Assembly: GCA_013433145.1 (NCBI GenBank)
Contig: CM024169.1
Span: forward strand, 12,966,817 to 13,030,816
Reading direction: 5' to 3'
DNA length: 64,000 bases
DNA from: Ascaris suum
Taxonomy: Eukaryota > Nematoda > Chromadorea > Rhabditida > Ascarididae
Each line of letters opens with the position of its first letter. Within the stretch, counting starts at the first letter, position 1. Below the pieces are notes generated by a model. The model had not been told where the DNA came from. It did not search any database and worked only from the letters and a program-made list of their open reading frames with translations. A program made the position numbers and the translations under genes. Positions 12,101 to 24,500 of this stretch are shown here, piece after piece.

Positions 12101-15100
12101 TAGTTCTAGGTGGAATCAAACATGGTAAACCGGTAATCCGAAATGCAGAAAAACCAGCCTAATGAATCGATATGCAGTGCAAGATTACGTATTGAATCGT
12201 CGTAGAATCAAGTTGCATTACTAAATGATTATACTTAACCGCTTAAAATAAAGAAATTCGATGGGATTATCCGTTGGTCTCTTTCTGCAGTACCGTATAC
12301 CGCATACCTTTGTGCAATTGATGAAAGACATTGTAGTGAAGAGACGTTTTTCTTTTTCATGCTTGTCGTAAGCAGGTGTAAACAAAACCACATCGCTAGG
12401 AACACAACGTAGCATCGTCTCGTTTGATTTACTATCCATACCGTGCAGCAACGCTTCGTTCACCGATGTTACTCCCACTTCCTTGTTCCGTTTTATCACA
12501 CTTTCCTTAACTTTCTCGAACCTTACGCGTAAACTAAAAAAAACCTCTTCCTGAAGGATTTGCACATATTTGTAATTTACGTTTTATGGATCGTGCGACT
12601 TTCGAGGATTTCTTAAGTAATTGCTACTCGACGGCTTTCAAACGTTTCATTTGCCAAATACTTAGAAGCAACGGACAATATTGATACAATGGATGTGACC
12701 TGAATGCACATTAGAAAAGAGATGTGATGATCGAGTTTGAAATAGAGAGAGTAATCAGGAAATAACTGTAGTTATGAATTTCAGAATCGAATGGGGTAAA
12801 TGATAGGATTTCATCAATTGTTTATTGCAAAGCGTAATTGAATTTCAATAAGAATATTCGTAGGTCATGACAATATCATGTTAGAGCTGCACTATAAGAG
12901 ATGATTAAAGGTGATATAACCGTTTGACCGTATCTGCTCTGGCACCATTGTCAGCCCAACACTCTTGAGGCGACTTGTTGTCATCAGTGGAAGTAATGTA
13001 GTGGATTGCAAACCATTGATCTTCTCGCCGTTCTCCAAATGTATCGCTCGTCGGCACATAGGTTATCTGAGGAAAAACGATCTGTCCCTATGATTATGAT
13101 AGACAGATTGCTTACATGTATCATTATGATTGCCTACCTGTGTCAATGTGATTGTACACGTGTGCCGCTGATGAATGTTCCAATGATCGTGTTCCACCCA
13201 CATAAAAGATTTAAAATAATGGCCGATTACTGCACATATTTTCATTTAAATGCATCGACAAACCGAAACACAATTGGAAATATGCAAAACGCGTCTGACA
13301 AGTGTATTACCGTTCGATGGCAAAAAACCTACCCGCTACTTCCTCAGGTTTAAAATTTTCCATAAGTTGTAAAAATTTCACGAGAATTAATCAAAAGTTG
13401 AAAGGGTTTGGCGTTGCCCTCATTTTTCTAACAAAGACATCGCAAAAATTGCAAAGATTCGGATGACAAAATTATTAATACAAAATACGATTCTCAGAAG
13501 CTAAAATGACGAAAGTGATGCGCAAATTAGTATTGAAATAAAACAAGAGAGTGCAAGAAAGGAATAAATATGTAAGCTGCTATCTAAGCGTACAAGGAGA
13601 TTTCCGTAGGCTCATGTGTTATCTATCCATGGAGTTGCATAGTAGCTAATGAGATTTTTCTACTTTGCTTTATTAGTTGCGATTTTCCGCTTGAGCTGCT
13701 CATGTTTAACAAGTTTCTGTAATTTGCTGACGACTTGATATTTTTATTGTTGATTTAATTGCTTCCGCATTCAGATATATCCTTTATTGACAGCTCTACT
13801 TTAAAAAGGCTTTTAATGTTTCGTAGTTCACATTCATTTTTTAAGTTTGTTTTTTTTTCACTTTTTATTATTTATATGTAGCTAAGGATCCATAACAGTA
13901 CAATGAAGATAGCGCATAAAAGAGAGAAGCAATAAATTCTATCAGATGATTTCTATACTTCATCCACCTTCAAATTCTTTTAATCAAAAATTCTTGAAGC
14001 CTAACATCGAGTTATCTGAACGAAAGGCCCACTAATATCTGCGATAATTATGGATGAGCTATGCTACTTATGGTTTTTTTCTGATCAATTAGACCTTTTC
14101 TATAATTATTCCTCGTTTACTGGGCAGTGAATGGAATTATAAGAAATGGGTGGAAGAAATTTGGGACATATGGTGCTAAGGAGAATGAAAATGAGAATGA
14201 ATTTGCATTATATAGGTAACGAAATTAGGCTAATCAAACATTATAAAAAATTCTATTCCAATGAGCTCTAGTGAACCTTTTATTTCCATTTTTAAGTTTT
14301 GGCATGAGATTTGTCTCATACATGTGAAGTGGGCATAATCCTGTAATACTAAATCGTTAACCGGGTGGCACTGACCGCCTCATTATCATCTAATCTCATT
14401 GACCTCATTGACCACCTGGCATAATACTGTAACCCCATCACAGCATTCGCTTATGTAACCCAATAAAACCGTAATCTTAGGATCGAAGAATATCCGTGAA
14501 GCGTATAAAGTAAAGGAACAAAAAGTAAGATGAACGTAGTGAAAGTTACTTGGGAATTTTCACTTCAAGTTTTAAATCGCCTTAAAGGGAAATCCTTTCC
14601 ACGAGCGTCATTCATTACGATCCATTCAACTAAACAAGAAAAGATTAATTGTTACCTTGACCGCTAACTCGGAATAGGCTTCTAAATCGAATACCGCCGG
14701 CCGGATAACAAACATTTTATTGCAGGTTGTTTTCACCTTGCAGATTTTGCGCTGCTAAAAGCAACGACATAAGCACTAACGAGCGACTAGAATGAGAATT
14801 AAATTCCATATTTTCACAGAAAAATTCTTTATGTGCCGCTATAGATTAAAAGAGAAAAAAAAATAGGAATGATTATCAGAAAGAAAGAGCATGTGTTAAT
14901 AAAATTTCAGCATCAATATTATTGAATAGATTTCATTCAAGGCTTCGGCTCCGATGACCTGTGGAACACATGGCGTCTCTACCATTTTGTATCGATACGG
15001 TAATCGGTAACCAATTTAACGAAAAACTCTGTAAATGCAGGCTAATACTGAAGAAAAAAAAATGCACATGATGAAAGAGAAAAGAATTTTTAGGTCCCAG

Positions 15101-15558
15101 CATTAGCGAAAGTGCTCCAAGATGATTTGCTATCGTTTCATCTTGGAAGCACAATATATGAGACCGTTGCGGAAATGTTCACACTCATTCGCTAGCGCAC
15201 AAGTGGGAAGCGTGAAGAATTATACAAAATTTCTAATAATTTCGAAAATCCGGATCTGAATAGTGCCTTCTTCGCTCCCTCCTCCCCCTCCACCTCATCC
15301 CACCTCACCCCTTACTTCGTCCATCGCTGGTTGTGCTTATCTATTTTCCGTTTGGCCCGAAGTGCTCGGATATGTTTCTAAGGAAAGCCAATTTCAGAGA
15401 AATTATATATCTACCGCAGTCGGATTTCCAACGAGTAGAATCGCAGTGGTAATGTTATCCTCGCCGTCGCGCTGCCTGAAGACGACATATCCATCGTTAC
15501 AAACGGATGCGAGCGAATCGACGTCTAGTGCAAAGCGGACTTCATTATCGTTGGTCAT
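9171..15558 (-). CDS. Protein with two MSP (major sperm protein/VAP-like) domains, seven exons
   Basis: The exons in gene order are 15558-15415, 14751-14656, 12550-12308, 11860-11759, 10907-10750, 10179-10059 and 9467-9171. All phases are compatible and the product is about 386 aa. Domain 1 (about residues 3-125) has the MSP/VAP core: NPTARKICKVKTT, then FVIRP (residues 62-66). Domain 2 (about 130-285) begins DVVLFTPAYDKH and runs through MSFINCTKVRRAVQV. It ends AEQVWYQFNKRPNARCIIKK plus IPVHYDD, matching the MSP end (EWF..., RRKNLPIEY). The K-T-T motif is replaced in domain 2. The tail is a semi-hydrophobic segment (FLHRVLCAFITLYRLVRNYW) followed by about 65 Asp/Glu/Asn-rich residues. MSP domains are cytosolic immunoglobulin-like folds used in sperm motility, signalling or membrane contact sites; the role here is unknown. 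The start at 15558 is the first ATG of the most 5' exon found, so exons further upstream are possible. The codon AAG split across 10750/10179 strongly supports joining the last two exons to the MSP part. Confidence 0.87.
11130..11310 (-). repeat. Dispersed repeat, copy 2 (inside an MSP-gene intron)
   Basis: This is the second copy of the repeat at 8405-8580. It lies in the intron between MSP-gene exons 11860-11759 and 10907-10750. On the minus strand it is open for 72 codons ending EVDLCKN. Copy 1 has in-frame breaks, so this copy is less decayed. Confidence 0.5.
13090..13350 (+). CDS. Possible first exon of a secreted protein, opposite strand in an MSP-gene intron
   Basis: ATG at 13090 begins a frame whose first 22 residues look like a signal peptide (MIMIDRLLTCIIMIAYLCQC). 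About 60 hydrophilic residues with Cys and N-glycosylation sequons follow, then a donor-like CAG/GTTTAA at about 13349. No downstream exon was found on the plus strand, and the host intron (12551-14655) belongs to the minus-strand MSP gene. No family is recognised. It may be chance. Confidence 0.25.
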
Positions 15559-15679
15559 ATCTCCTTTCAATGGACTCTTCTGCTCGTCGCTTCACATACA
15601 AACTGATTTGGAAAGTATGCGCCATCTCTATATTATTTCTGCATTGAAACGTTTATGCAAAACTGTGCAAGTGTAAGAA

Positions 15680-18512
15680 AATTAAACATATGGAATTTTT
15701 ATGATGGGAATTTATGGGTTTCGCAATGAATGCGTACCGATGCACCGATCATTTAGAAGTCTTAGTTGAATCGTATGTAAGCCGTGATCTTATATGAGTA
15801 CTGCATGAGCCATGAGCAAATTGTAGTTACTTTCTTAAACCTTTTTTGTCAAGCACCTTCAATAAGTTTGAAGGGATTTCAGCTCGATCGATGGTATAAA
15901 GCACTACAGTTGTGAGCAAGTATAGCCTTAGGCCTGACGTACTGAAAGGCTTCAGAGGGGACGGACAGAGTTACCTAGTGATAGATTAAGCAAGCCTCAA
16001 AATCTAGAATGGATCCAGCAATATTCCTATAGAAGGGACATATTTCTGGACGGCAATCGCGATATAGCAGCAGTCCCGAGACGTTTCAACTGAATGGTGG
16101 TTCAGCAATTGGCGTTCGCGTTCGAATGGAACGACACGGTGGACAGACGAGCCGTGATCCACGTTGTGCGAAATCCCTTTCGGATTATCAGTCGAATTCT
16201 CGCAGTCCTGACTACTCCAAGACGCAGACTGGTAGGCAGTTAAGTGGAGGTGGAGGTCATATGCGCTCAGATGAAGGACGAGTCCTAATTGGTCGACACA
16301 CGCAGTCATAACAAGTGTCTAAGAGCCTGAGAACGGATACTGTGACTGGGAAGAGATTCGGTTGTTTTTTTTTTTGTGTGAGTCGTACAAATTTTTTCTT
16401 GTTGCTGACCTTTGAGAGGTTTAGTAATTTGCTGGCCTTTCAAACTTTAGGTCAAAATGGGATCAGTCGGGAAAATCGAAACATACTCTTGCGATCCACG
16501 TAGCTCATTTGGTTGAACCATGAGTCTAATGATTCCAAGATAGCTCGCCGCAAAAGTTTCTTCTTCCCTTATTTAGAGCATTTTGTGACTCTGCAGAAGA
16601 AAAGAGTAGAACAAACAAAAAATCAGATGGTAATTTTGTTTTTTTGGTGTAACTGAGGTCTCGCCAATTTTATGCAACGGATTATGATTTCAGTGCAGAA
16701 CTCTACTCCTGTTTCACCTTACAAAATAACAGGCTTGTGGAATTTAATGTTAACGACAGATTTTGCAGCAACGAAGTGATGGAAACTATAAAAAAAGATC
16801 CGTTATATGTGTCGCGAAGACACGCGAGTGACTTATTGAGCTGCTAGAGACGCGGAATTGAAATGTGTGTCTCAACGCTGCAACTCACGTAATTGTCAGA
16901 TTCGACTTCTTGCCGTTAGCGACCATGTCGTTTGAGTAACTTCTGTTCTTTTGTTCTTGAATTTTTCTTCTTGCTTGAGTAACATCCTTGCTTGTTGATA
17001 GCATCGGCGCTTACCAATCTCTTTACCATGAGTTCGCATCTTCTTCGTTAGGATATCAGCTACCTAGCTTTTTTCGCTATTTCAAGTCATGCTTTGTGGT
17101 GTTCTTGTTTTCGTTCGTCGGTTGCGTCGCCTTTTAATGTCGTCTGAAAGTACATTAAGACTTAATTACCCGGGTTTGAGGTGTCAGGCGATCGCAGAAC
17201 TCAGGAGAGTCTCTCGAGCTTCACAGGCAAACTTAGGACGGACCAGCCAGGATTTTGGTGAAGATGGATGAGAAAAGAGAAAGCGTGCAGGTGGACCAGC
17301 CATCTTCAAAACAGGCTACTTCGGTTATTAAGCAGATTTATATGTTGTTTACTGCTGAAGATCTCGAGCAGTTTCAATGCAGCAGAAAAGTTGAAAGGGA
17401 TAAATAAGGAGATACTGACCGCCTAAGAAAACAATTGGCGACAAACTTCTATAGCCGCACGCATCAGGCAGTGGTGATTTGATATTTTCCAGGTAAATTG
17501 ATGGTTGGTACGTCACAAACGCAGTCGTCCGACACCTCGTTTCTAATGGTAATACTTGTGTTGGCCTTCATTATATCAAACCCTGCCATAATCGACACAG
17601 AAGGTGCATTTGTAAAGCAGCTTCCTAGCGCGCATAGCGTGCACCGCTTACGTCGCACAACCTGCTCGAATTATTGCCGTTTGTTCTGATTTGCTGTTTT
17701 GATATTGTTGATATTGCGATAGGGCTGTAGTGCTTGCAAATTCTATTCCCATACATCTTGACCCTTACCCTATTTGTTCCTTTCTCTACTAAACCAACGG
17801 TCTTGTTATTTTCTCTTTTTTTTTGTCATCTTCATACGACCCACAGTTTCGTTTTGTTTACGACAGTAAGCGGAAAATCATTAAACCGTATAAATATACC
17901 AAATACTAAAGGAAACGTGGTTGTTTTGTTTTCTCGTAAGAGCTGTTCGTCACATAGTGACGCCACAAAAAAAACAATGATGATCACTACAAATTTTATG
18001 CAAGTGAAAAGCTATTTGGAATTCATTAAAATAGCATCTCACAAATAATAAAACAACGCAAAACGAACGCAACGACATCACAAATATTAAGCATAATATA
18101 GGATTCGGCTATCATAACATAATTCCTTGTCTTGTAGCGCATATTACAAATTTCCAAATTGCTTTGTATTTTTGAATGCTGCCAATGATTATTATAAATT
18201 TTAATGCGGTTTTGTGTTAATCTTCTCTCTATTGGGATTGAATCATTTACGTGAGTGCAATGCTTTAGATTATCATCGAAGCGAAAAGAAACGATAATAC
18301 AATTTATATGAGCATAGTCGTGAATGAAATTACCAATTTGACGAGGTGTACTTCATAACTACAGCTTTCTGATTGAATAACATAACAGCGACAAGTAAAT
18401 TGAATTGAATATTTCTTGAAGCATTTGATGACTTCATTTCTTTCATTTTTTTTTCAACATGCGAATTGTCCCCCATAAAATTACGAACAGAGTTCAAAGA
18501 ATGCTAATAAAA
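15680..18512. other. Intergenic with repeat debris
   Basis: No supported gene. At 16004-16310 both strands are open for 60-100 codons and resemble nothing certain; this may be mobile-element debris. A 47-codon plus-strand frame starts at ATG 17265 (MDEKRESVQVDQPSSKQATS) directly after a dispersed repeat (17150-17250). It looks like the beginning of a decayed retroelement coding region, but no reverse transcriptase or protease motif follows. 17.7-18.4 kb is AT-rich and shows nothing. Confidence 0.45.
17145..17255 (+). repeat. Dispersed repeat related to 40495-40590
   Basis: Shared blocks in the same order are TTAATTACCCGGGTTTGAG (here) against TTTAATTTCCCGAGTTTGAG, then TCTCGAGC, then AGGCAAACTTAGGACG against CAGGCTTAGGACG. 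The second copy lies inside the enlarged first intron of methyltransferase gene B. The origin is unknown; a retroelement leader or LTR fragment is one possibility. Confidence 0.4.
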
Positions 18513-21500
18513 CTAGTGCGCTGTTGCTGTGGTGTTCGGATGGAAGATAACGCAGCATTCATCCACGCCATGGTTGCAACACTCCTCATCTATTATTCCA
18601 ACACTTTTGTAGAATTTCGTCGTGTTGTTTGTCAAAGCGGCCATTTTGTAACGCTCCTTGGGTATACCCTCTCGACTGCATACGATGACCTTAATTCAGT
18701 TATCTCTTATCACAAGTAATCATGACTCGTTCTCACATGTTTTAATTAGCATATTTTCTTTCCCCATCAGTAATGCATATCACTAGAAATTTTTTTCCTG
18801 AAAACAGGAATAATCATTACCGAAACTGTATAATACAGAAATCGAAATGTTTCATCAATAAGTACAGTGGTGTTTGTTTTTAACCGTTTCATCCATGTGC
18901 GAACATTCGTTTTATTAGGCGGACAAAAAGTTTTTCAAGTATTGCCAAAACAAAGGAGTTAGTCTGGCATAAACGTTGTATGTTGTAATTTTACATTTAG
19001 ATCTATCTTCAAATAAACCCACCAAAACAAACCTCAACATTTTTTACTTAGTAGATAGTTGCAAAATGTTGAGCAAGGGGTTCGAATCCCATAGGCCATG
19101 TGTGGTGTCTTCATGATGCCATCGGAAGCTTAGGCTCTTGATCTTTGCGCTTAATATGCATAAGTTGCTCCTAGACCTATAGGTTAACATGGTACGTATG
19201 AATTATTCCATATAGAAAACAGCTCCGTATATTCTGGCCAGAAAATTTCCAAATACATTATGTTAGAAAAATTGACCAGTTGTTAATATCGAATTAAAAT
19301 GCTTCAGATGATTCTTACTCGATTTAGCGGTGTCACCATATCGAGAACCGCACAATTCGCAAAATGTTTCTGATATATTTCGGCAAGCTGAAGAAAGGTC
19401 AATCAAATTTGTTAAAATACACTGAACCAAACTGTTAGATTTATGATCGATGATCTACATAGTGCAAAAAATTTGTTTTCTTTTTTAACTTCACAAATTC
19501 GTCACTTTTCATTCACTGCAATTTACTTTACAAATGACATCATTTCAGAACTTTCATTTCTGTTAAATTCTTTCAAACACACGAGAAAATCGGAACAAAA
19601 CTGCATTTTGGAATGGTAATGTGCTTGTTTCAAATGAACGTTGAAACAGCGATTGAAAAATGAGAAGAAAAATCTTGCCATATGCGCAACTCCTTCTTGT
19701 TTCGTTCACAAAGAGCATCATTCCAGAACTTTCATTTCTGTTAAATTCTTTCGAACATACGAGAAAATCGGAACAAAACTGCATTTTGGAATGGCAATGT
19801 GCTTGTTTCAAATGAACGTTGAAACAGCGATTGAAAAATGAGAAGAAAAATCTTGCCATATGCGCAACTCCTTCTTGTTTCGTTCACAAAGAGCATCATT
19901 CCAGAACTTTCATTTCTGTTAAATTCTTTCGAACATACGAGAAAATCGGAACAAAACTGCATTTTGGAATGGCAATGTGCTTGTTTCAAATGAACGTTGA
20001 AACAGCGATTGAAAAATGAGAAGAAAAATCTTGCAATATGCGCAACTCCTTCTTGTTTCGTTCACAAAGAGCATCATTCCAGAACTTTCATTCTTTCGTC
20101 TGTTTTGGAATGGCAATGTGCTTGTTTCAAATGAACGTTGAAACAGCGATTGAAAAATCGAACAAAAATCTGCATTTTTGGAATGGCAATGTGCTGTGTT
20201 TCAAATCGAACGTTGAAACAGCTTGTTAAATTGAACAAAAAAATGAGAAGAAAAATCTTGCAATATGCGCAACTCCTTCTTGTTTCGTTCACAAAGAGCA
20301 TCATTCCAGAACTTTCATGTCTGTTAAATTCTTTCGAACACACGAGAAAATCGGAGCAAAACGGCATTTTGGAATGGCAATGTGCTTGTTTCAAATGAAC
20401 GTTGAAACAGCGATTGAAAAATGAGAAGAAAAATCTTGCAATATGCGCAACTCTTTCTTGAATCATCTTCTGTCATATTGTACAAGAGCTAGTAGATAAC
20501 ATAAGTATTATCAGCATGAGTTGTTTCATTACTCAGTCCTTGTTCCCATTCCCACGTCCTCCTTCAATTTCACCGCCACACAGGCGGACGACTTTGAAAT
20601 GAAGTGATCAGGAAAGAGGCAATGTTTTCATTGGAGAGGTTCCATCAATATTCATAAAAAAGGGATGAATACGATGATTCAAAAACGTCCGTTCATCATC
20701 TTTTTATAAGAAAACAAATTTCTTCAGGGAGCCATTGCTTCCTTCTCAGGATTGTTGCTGGTTAATTCTTTCCAAAGACATTTGACGGTGATCACCGTTC
20801 TTCAAATTTCTCGTTATATTTGTGGAAATTTTACTCCTGCGAAAAATTCGCCATGAACGACTTATTAGCCAGATGAACTCTAACCTCTTCAACTGTTTCC
20901 TCCACATCCAAAGAGAACAGGAGCAGTTTTACTACCAAGGAACCTGAAAACATTGTTGCGCACAAATCGCCACTCTCAATTCATGATGAAGCTTTATCCA
21001 CCGCAATACATAGGACAACTTCACTAGCCTGAAGCTGAAGTAGCGGTAAGAAATAACGCAGGATGGGACCTCACCCTTGAATGCTATTTTTTCATTTCTT
21101 TTCGAAAAGACTATTCTACGAATTTCTGGGCATTCAAAAATCTGTTCCTGGGAAAGTGTTGCTTCCGTCTTTCCATTTCGCATATAAATCCATGTGCCGT
21201 ATAATCTTGAGTAAATGACGTCATCAATGCAAACCTGTTCAATGGGAGCTGTTATGGCGCCTCACTCACAGTTTACAAGTGGGAGAATGGCGTTGATATC
21301 TAGGCAAGCTTCTACGACTTGATATCTTTCGAAAAGGGCCTCTCGAATGCACAACATATTCATATGCTCAAATGACAAACACTGCTGTGATATGTCATGA
21401 CGATAGGGGAACTAACATCAGATGCAGTTAATGCTGTGGATAAAGATACTGCTTTCATACTACATTTCTGTGGAATTGAAAAGACATGGATGTACATCTG

Positions 21501-24500
21501 TGTGAAGCGTTCGATATCAAACTCTATCATCGGTATCGAAAAAAAAATTCAACAAGAGCAAGAATAAATCGTCGCACGAAAGCGAAAAGCATGACATTTC
21601 AGGAATATCTGAAACAAATCGAAATCACATAACTCTGTCAAATTCCACTGGACAGAAAGCAGTTGAATTTAACTAGGAGGTATCCATCATCTAGACTCTG
21701 TTCGTCTTAGAAAAAGCGACAGTACGAGATTCAGAATATGAAATAGAGGAAAACTACTGACCAGTCTTTTTGAGAACGCTTCGGATTAATTCAATATTGT
21801 TATCTTCGAGGAATATTGGAACGGGACACATGATTTCCACATCATATGGGTAACGCGTTGGACACGCATCAATATAAATCGCATCGAATTTGCGTCCTGA
21901 AAAGAGCCAAGCAAGAATATTCATTGCGCATATTCCCTGAGAATTCTGGGACCAGTCTCAAACGTTCTTTTGCTCAATTTCTTGATTTATGGTGCCTCCC
22001 CCTTGATGTTCTGTTAATTAATCTGTGAACCACGGCATGTACCACGAAGTTTCCTATCGTTGCGGTCTATGAGGTGCTAATTTCCGATTAATGCGCTTCT
22101 TTTATCCATCGAAGTTTGTCTCATTAATCGGTAATCTCTTTAAACGGATGTCCAGAACTGACACTATCGAAGTTGCATGGAAACAACCTAGTGTGATCAA
22201 ATGGTACGGGTATCTCATCTGCCTATCCACTAGAGACATGGACTGGTGGAAATTCCACTCGTGGCGCTTCTGTGAATAGAACATACATGGTCACATAGCA
22301 AACTGGAGAAAAGAATGGATATGCATAGGAACAACTGTCATAAGAGCTGAATTTATATTGCGGAAATTTTTATACGCAAATTTGTCATAGCGCTGTGCTC
22401 TGTAAATTGAGGAGCAGCTCCTTCTCTTTCTTTACGAACTTTGCATAAGAAATCTTTGGAACATCTAGCGGAGAAAAGCGAACAAGTCGTTTGTTTTAGG
22501 CTCCCCTCCATACGCCTCAAAGAGCTTCTAAGCACTTTTTCTAAAGGCAGTTGTAAAAGTATTTTTTATATGCGGCAATCACCATTCTTTCATAAGAAGA
22601 AATAAGCTCAAAAAACGTAACCGATGCAATACACTCTTATTACCTACTGCACAAATGAATAGTAAGAAAAGACTGCAATACAGGACTATCCGGTGCCCTC
22701 TTGCCAAGATCGCCCAACTTTTTCAGAGCAAACTGGGGATTACGAATACCTTTTCTGGAGGCTGCAAAAAAAAAGAAATGTGTAAGTGTGATAAAACATT
22801 GAAAGAGGCGAATTGTACCAACCCTCTTTGGCCACCTTCTGCAGAAGGTGGAGACCGTTCATGACGAAAACCCTCTGAGTTTTGTCTTCTTGTAAGCCGA
22901 AGTATTTTCGTGCCATCTCCACAACTGTTGCCTCCAATTCAGCAATCGTAATATTCATCTTAAAATATTCACTGCCACATATCGAAAATAATATGGAGAC
23001 CTGATTTAGCAGAGTTTCAATATGATTCATTTCTTGTCATGCTTTGAGAAAAGTAACGTTGTGCCAAGTCTTAATCTGCAAAAAGTCCTAACTTCGTATC
23101 TCACTTGATGCCATGAACGATTCAATGACATGATCTCCATTAACAGTGAAAATGAATCCTCAGTGGCTCTAACAATTCAAAAATGTGATAGGTCAAGTAG
23201 CCCTCACAAGAGGCTTGGATAGCCAGGGACTGCCTTTCATCGGGCACGCGAATATGAACTCTTCTTCAGTAGCCTCTAAAATTGGCGTAGCAGGGCACAG
23301 GTCCTGACATTTGCTATTGAATTGCCGACCTTTACATATGCTTATTTGATCTTTGCTACCTGGCGACTTCAGAGCACAAGGTATTACTAAGCATAGTACA
23401 TAAAACTCTAAAGTGCAACATTCATTTTCGTCGCATCAATAAAATACGACACCTTGACCGTGCAAATAAAGTGTCCTCTGTCTTATCGACAACGCTGTGA
23501 GGAAATCAATAGGATTACGAGAAGCTTTATACAGCAAAACGATATGGGGTTAAATGAATGCAACTTCCGGTAACCTTGGGAAATTTATAGTGGAGATAAT
23601 TGTTCATTTGTGAACCTCCGAGACCAATGACTAAAACATCTGATTGGGCATCTGCATCGGGACGCAGCGATCCGACCGTGAAGGGGGGCGCGATTAAAGG
23701 ACGAGCGGCAACATCGATCTTTGCACGGTCGGGTCTCAGCTGTGAAGTGTCGAAAGGATTTTTAGCCGTTATGTCTGAAGAAATGGATAATATCGTCTCA
23801 GATTAGACTCCTCAGCCATAACTAAATACAAATGAGCACAGAAAAAGAAATATCTTTGGAAAGGGCTGAAATCTGTGGAAGCTATAAATATCCCAACTGC
23901 TTGCAACACCTGCGCAAATGAGCAGCATATGGAGTACGTTTTAACGAAACTATCCGTTATAAGAGTTAGCTGCAAAGTATATATACAGTAATGCTAATGT
24001 ATTCCCCATAAAACGTCGTAAGTATCTATAATTGCACTTGGCGTCCAAATGACGTAAGACCGAAAGAAGGGTGTAAAAATATCGCAAGTAAAGTGATGTG
24101 ATGTCGCTAGCTTTATTTTAGAATATTTCTTTGAAATCTTATTACGAAGCACGAGCAATGCATCTCTCATTAACGAAAGAGACAAGCACACAAAACATAC
24201 TCGCTGGAACCATTAACTGCATCTGGCTTATGTATATTTCATCGCGGTCTGGATTCAGCATTCTTCGCCTGATGATGATTTTTGAACTGGAATTGAAATC
24301 GCTTGGTAAGAGATGTTTAGTATGTTCTGTGAAGAACACAAATGAGCTCAGAATATATCTCCATGTAATGGACGATGACCTATGGAAGAGCAGGACTCAT
24401 AGAGCAATGCAGTCATGTAACCTAGCTTTACTTAGTGCTATGTACACAAGCAATTGCGGTCATCGTTTCTGTTGCAATCGTCAGGTGACAAAAATTACTA

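Noticed and set aside
15263..15676. 137-codon plus-strand open frame beginning with a Pro run
   Set aside because: It overlaps the first MSP exon on the other strand (15558-15415), which has protein-like content, correct splice signals and in-frame partners. The plus frame is its shadow.
19075..19100. tRNA T-arm-like GGGTTCGAATCCC
   Set aside because: No D-arm, anticodon arm or acceptor stem could be placed around it; the same spot in B differs and in C is lost.
19563..20466. Repeated open frames of 65-130 codons on both strands
   Set aside because: They are successive reading frames of the 178-bp array; both strands are open with the same peptides recurring.
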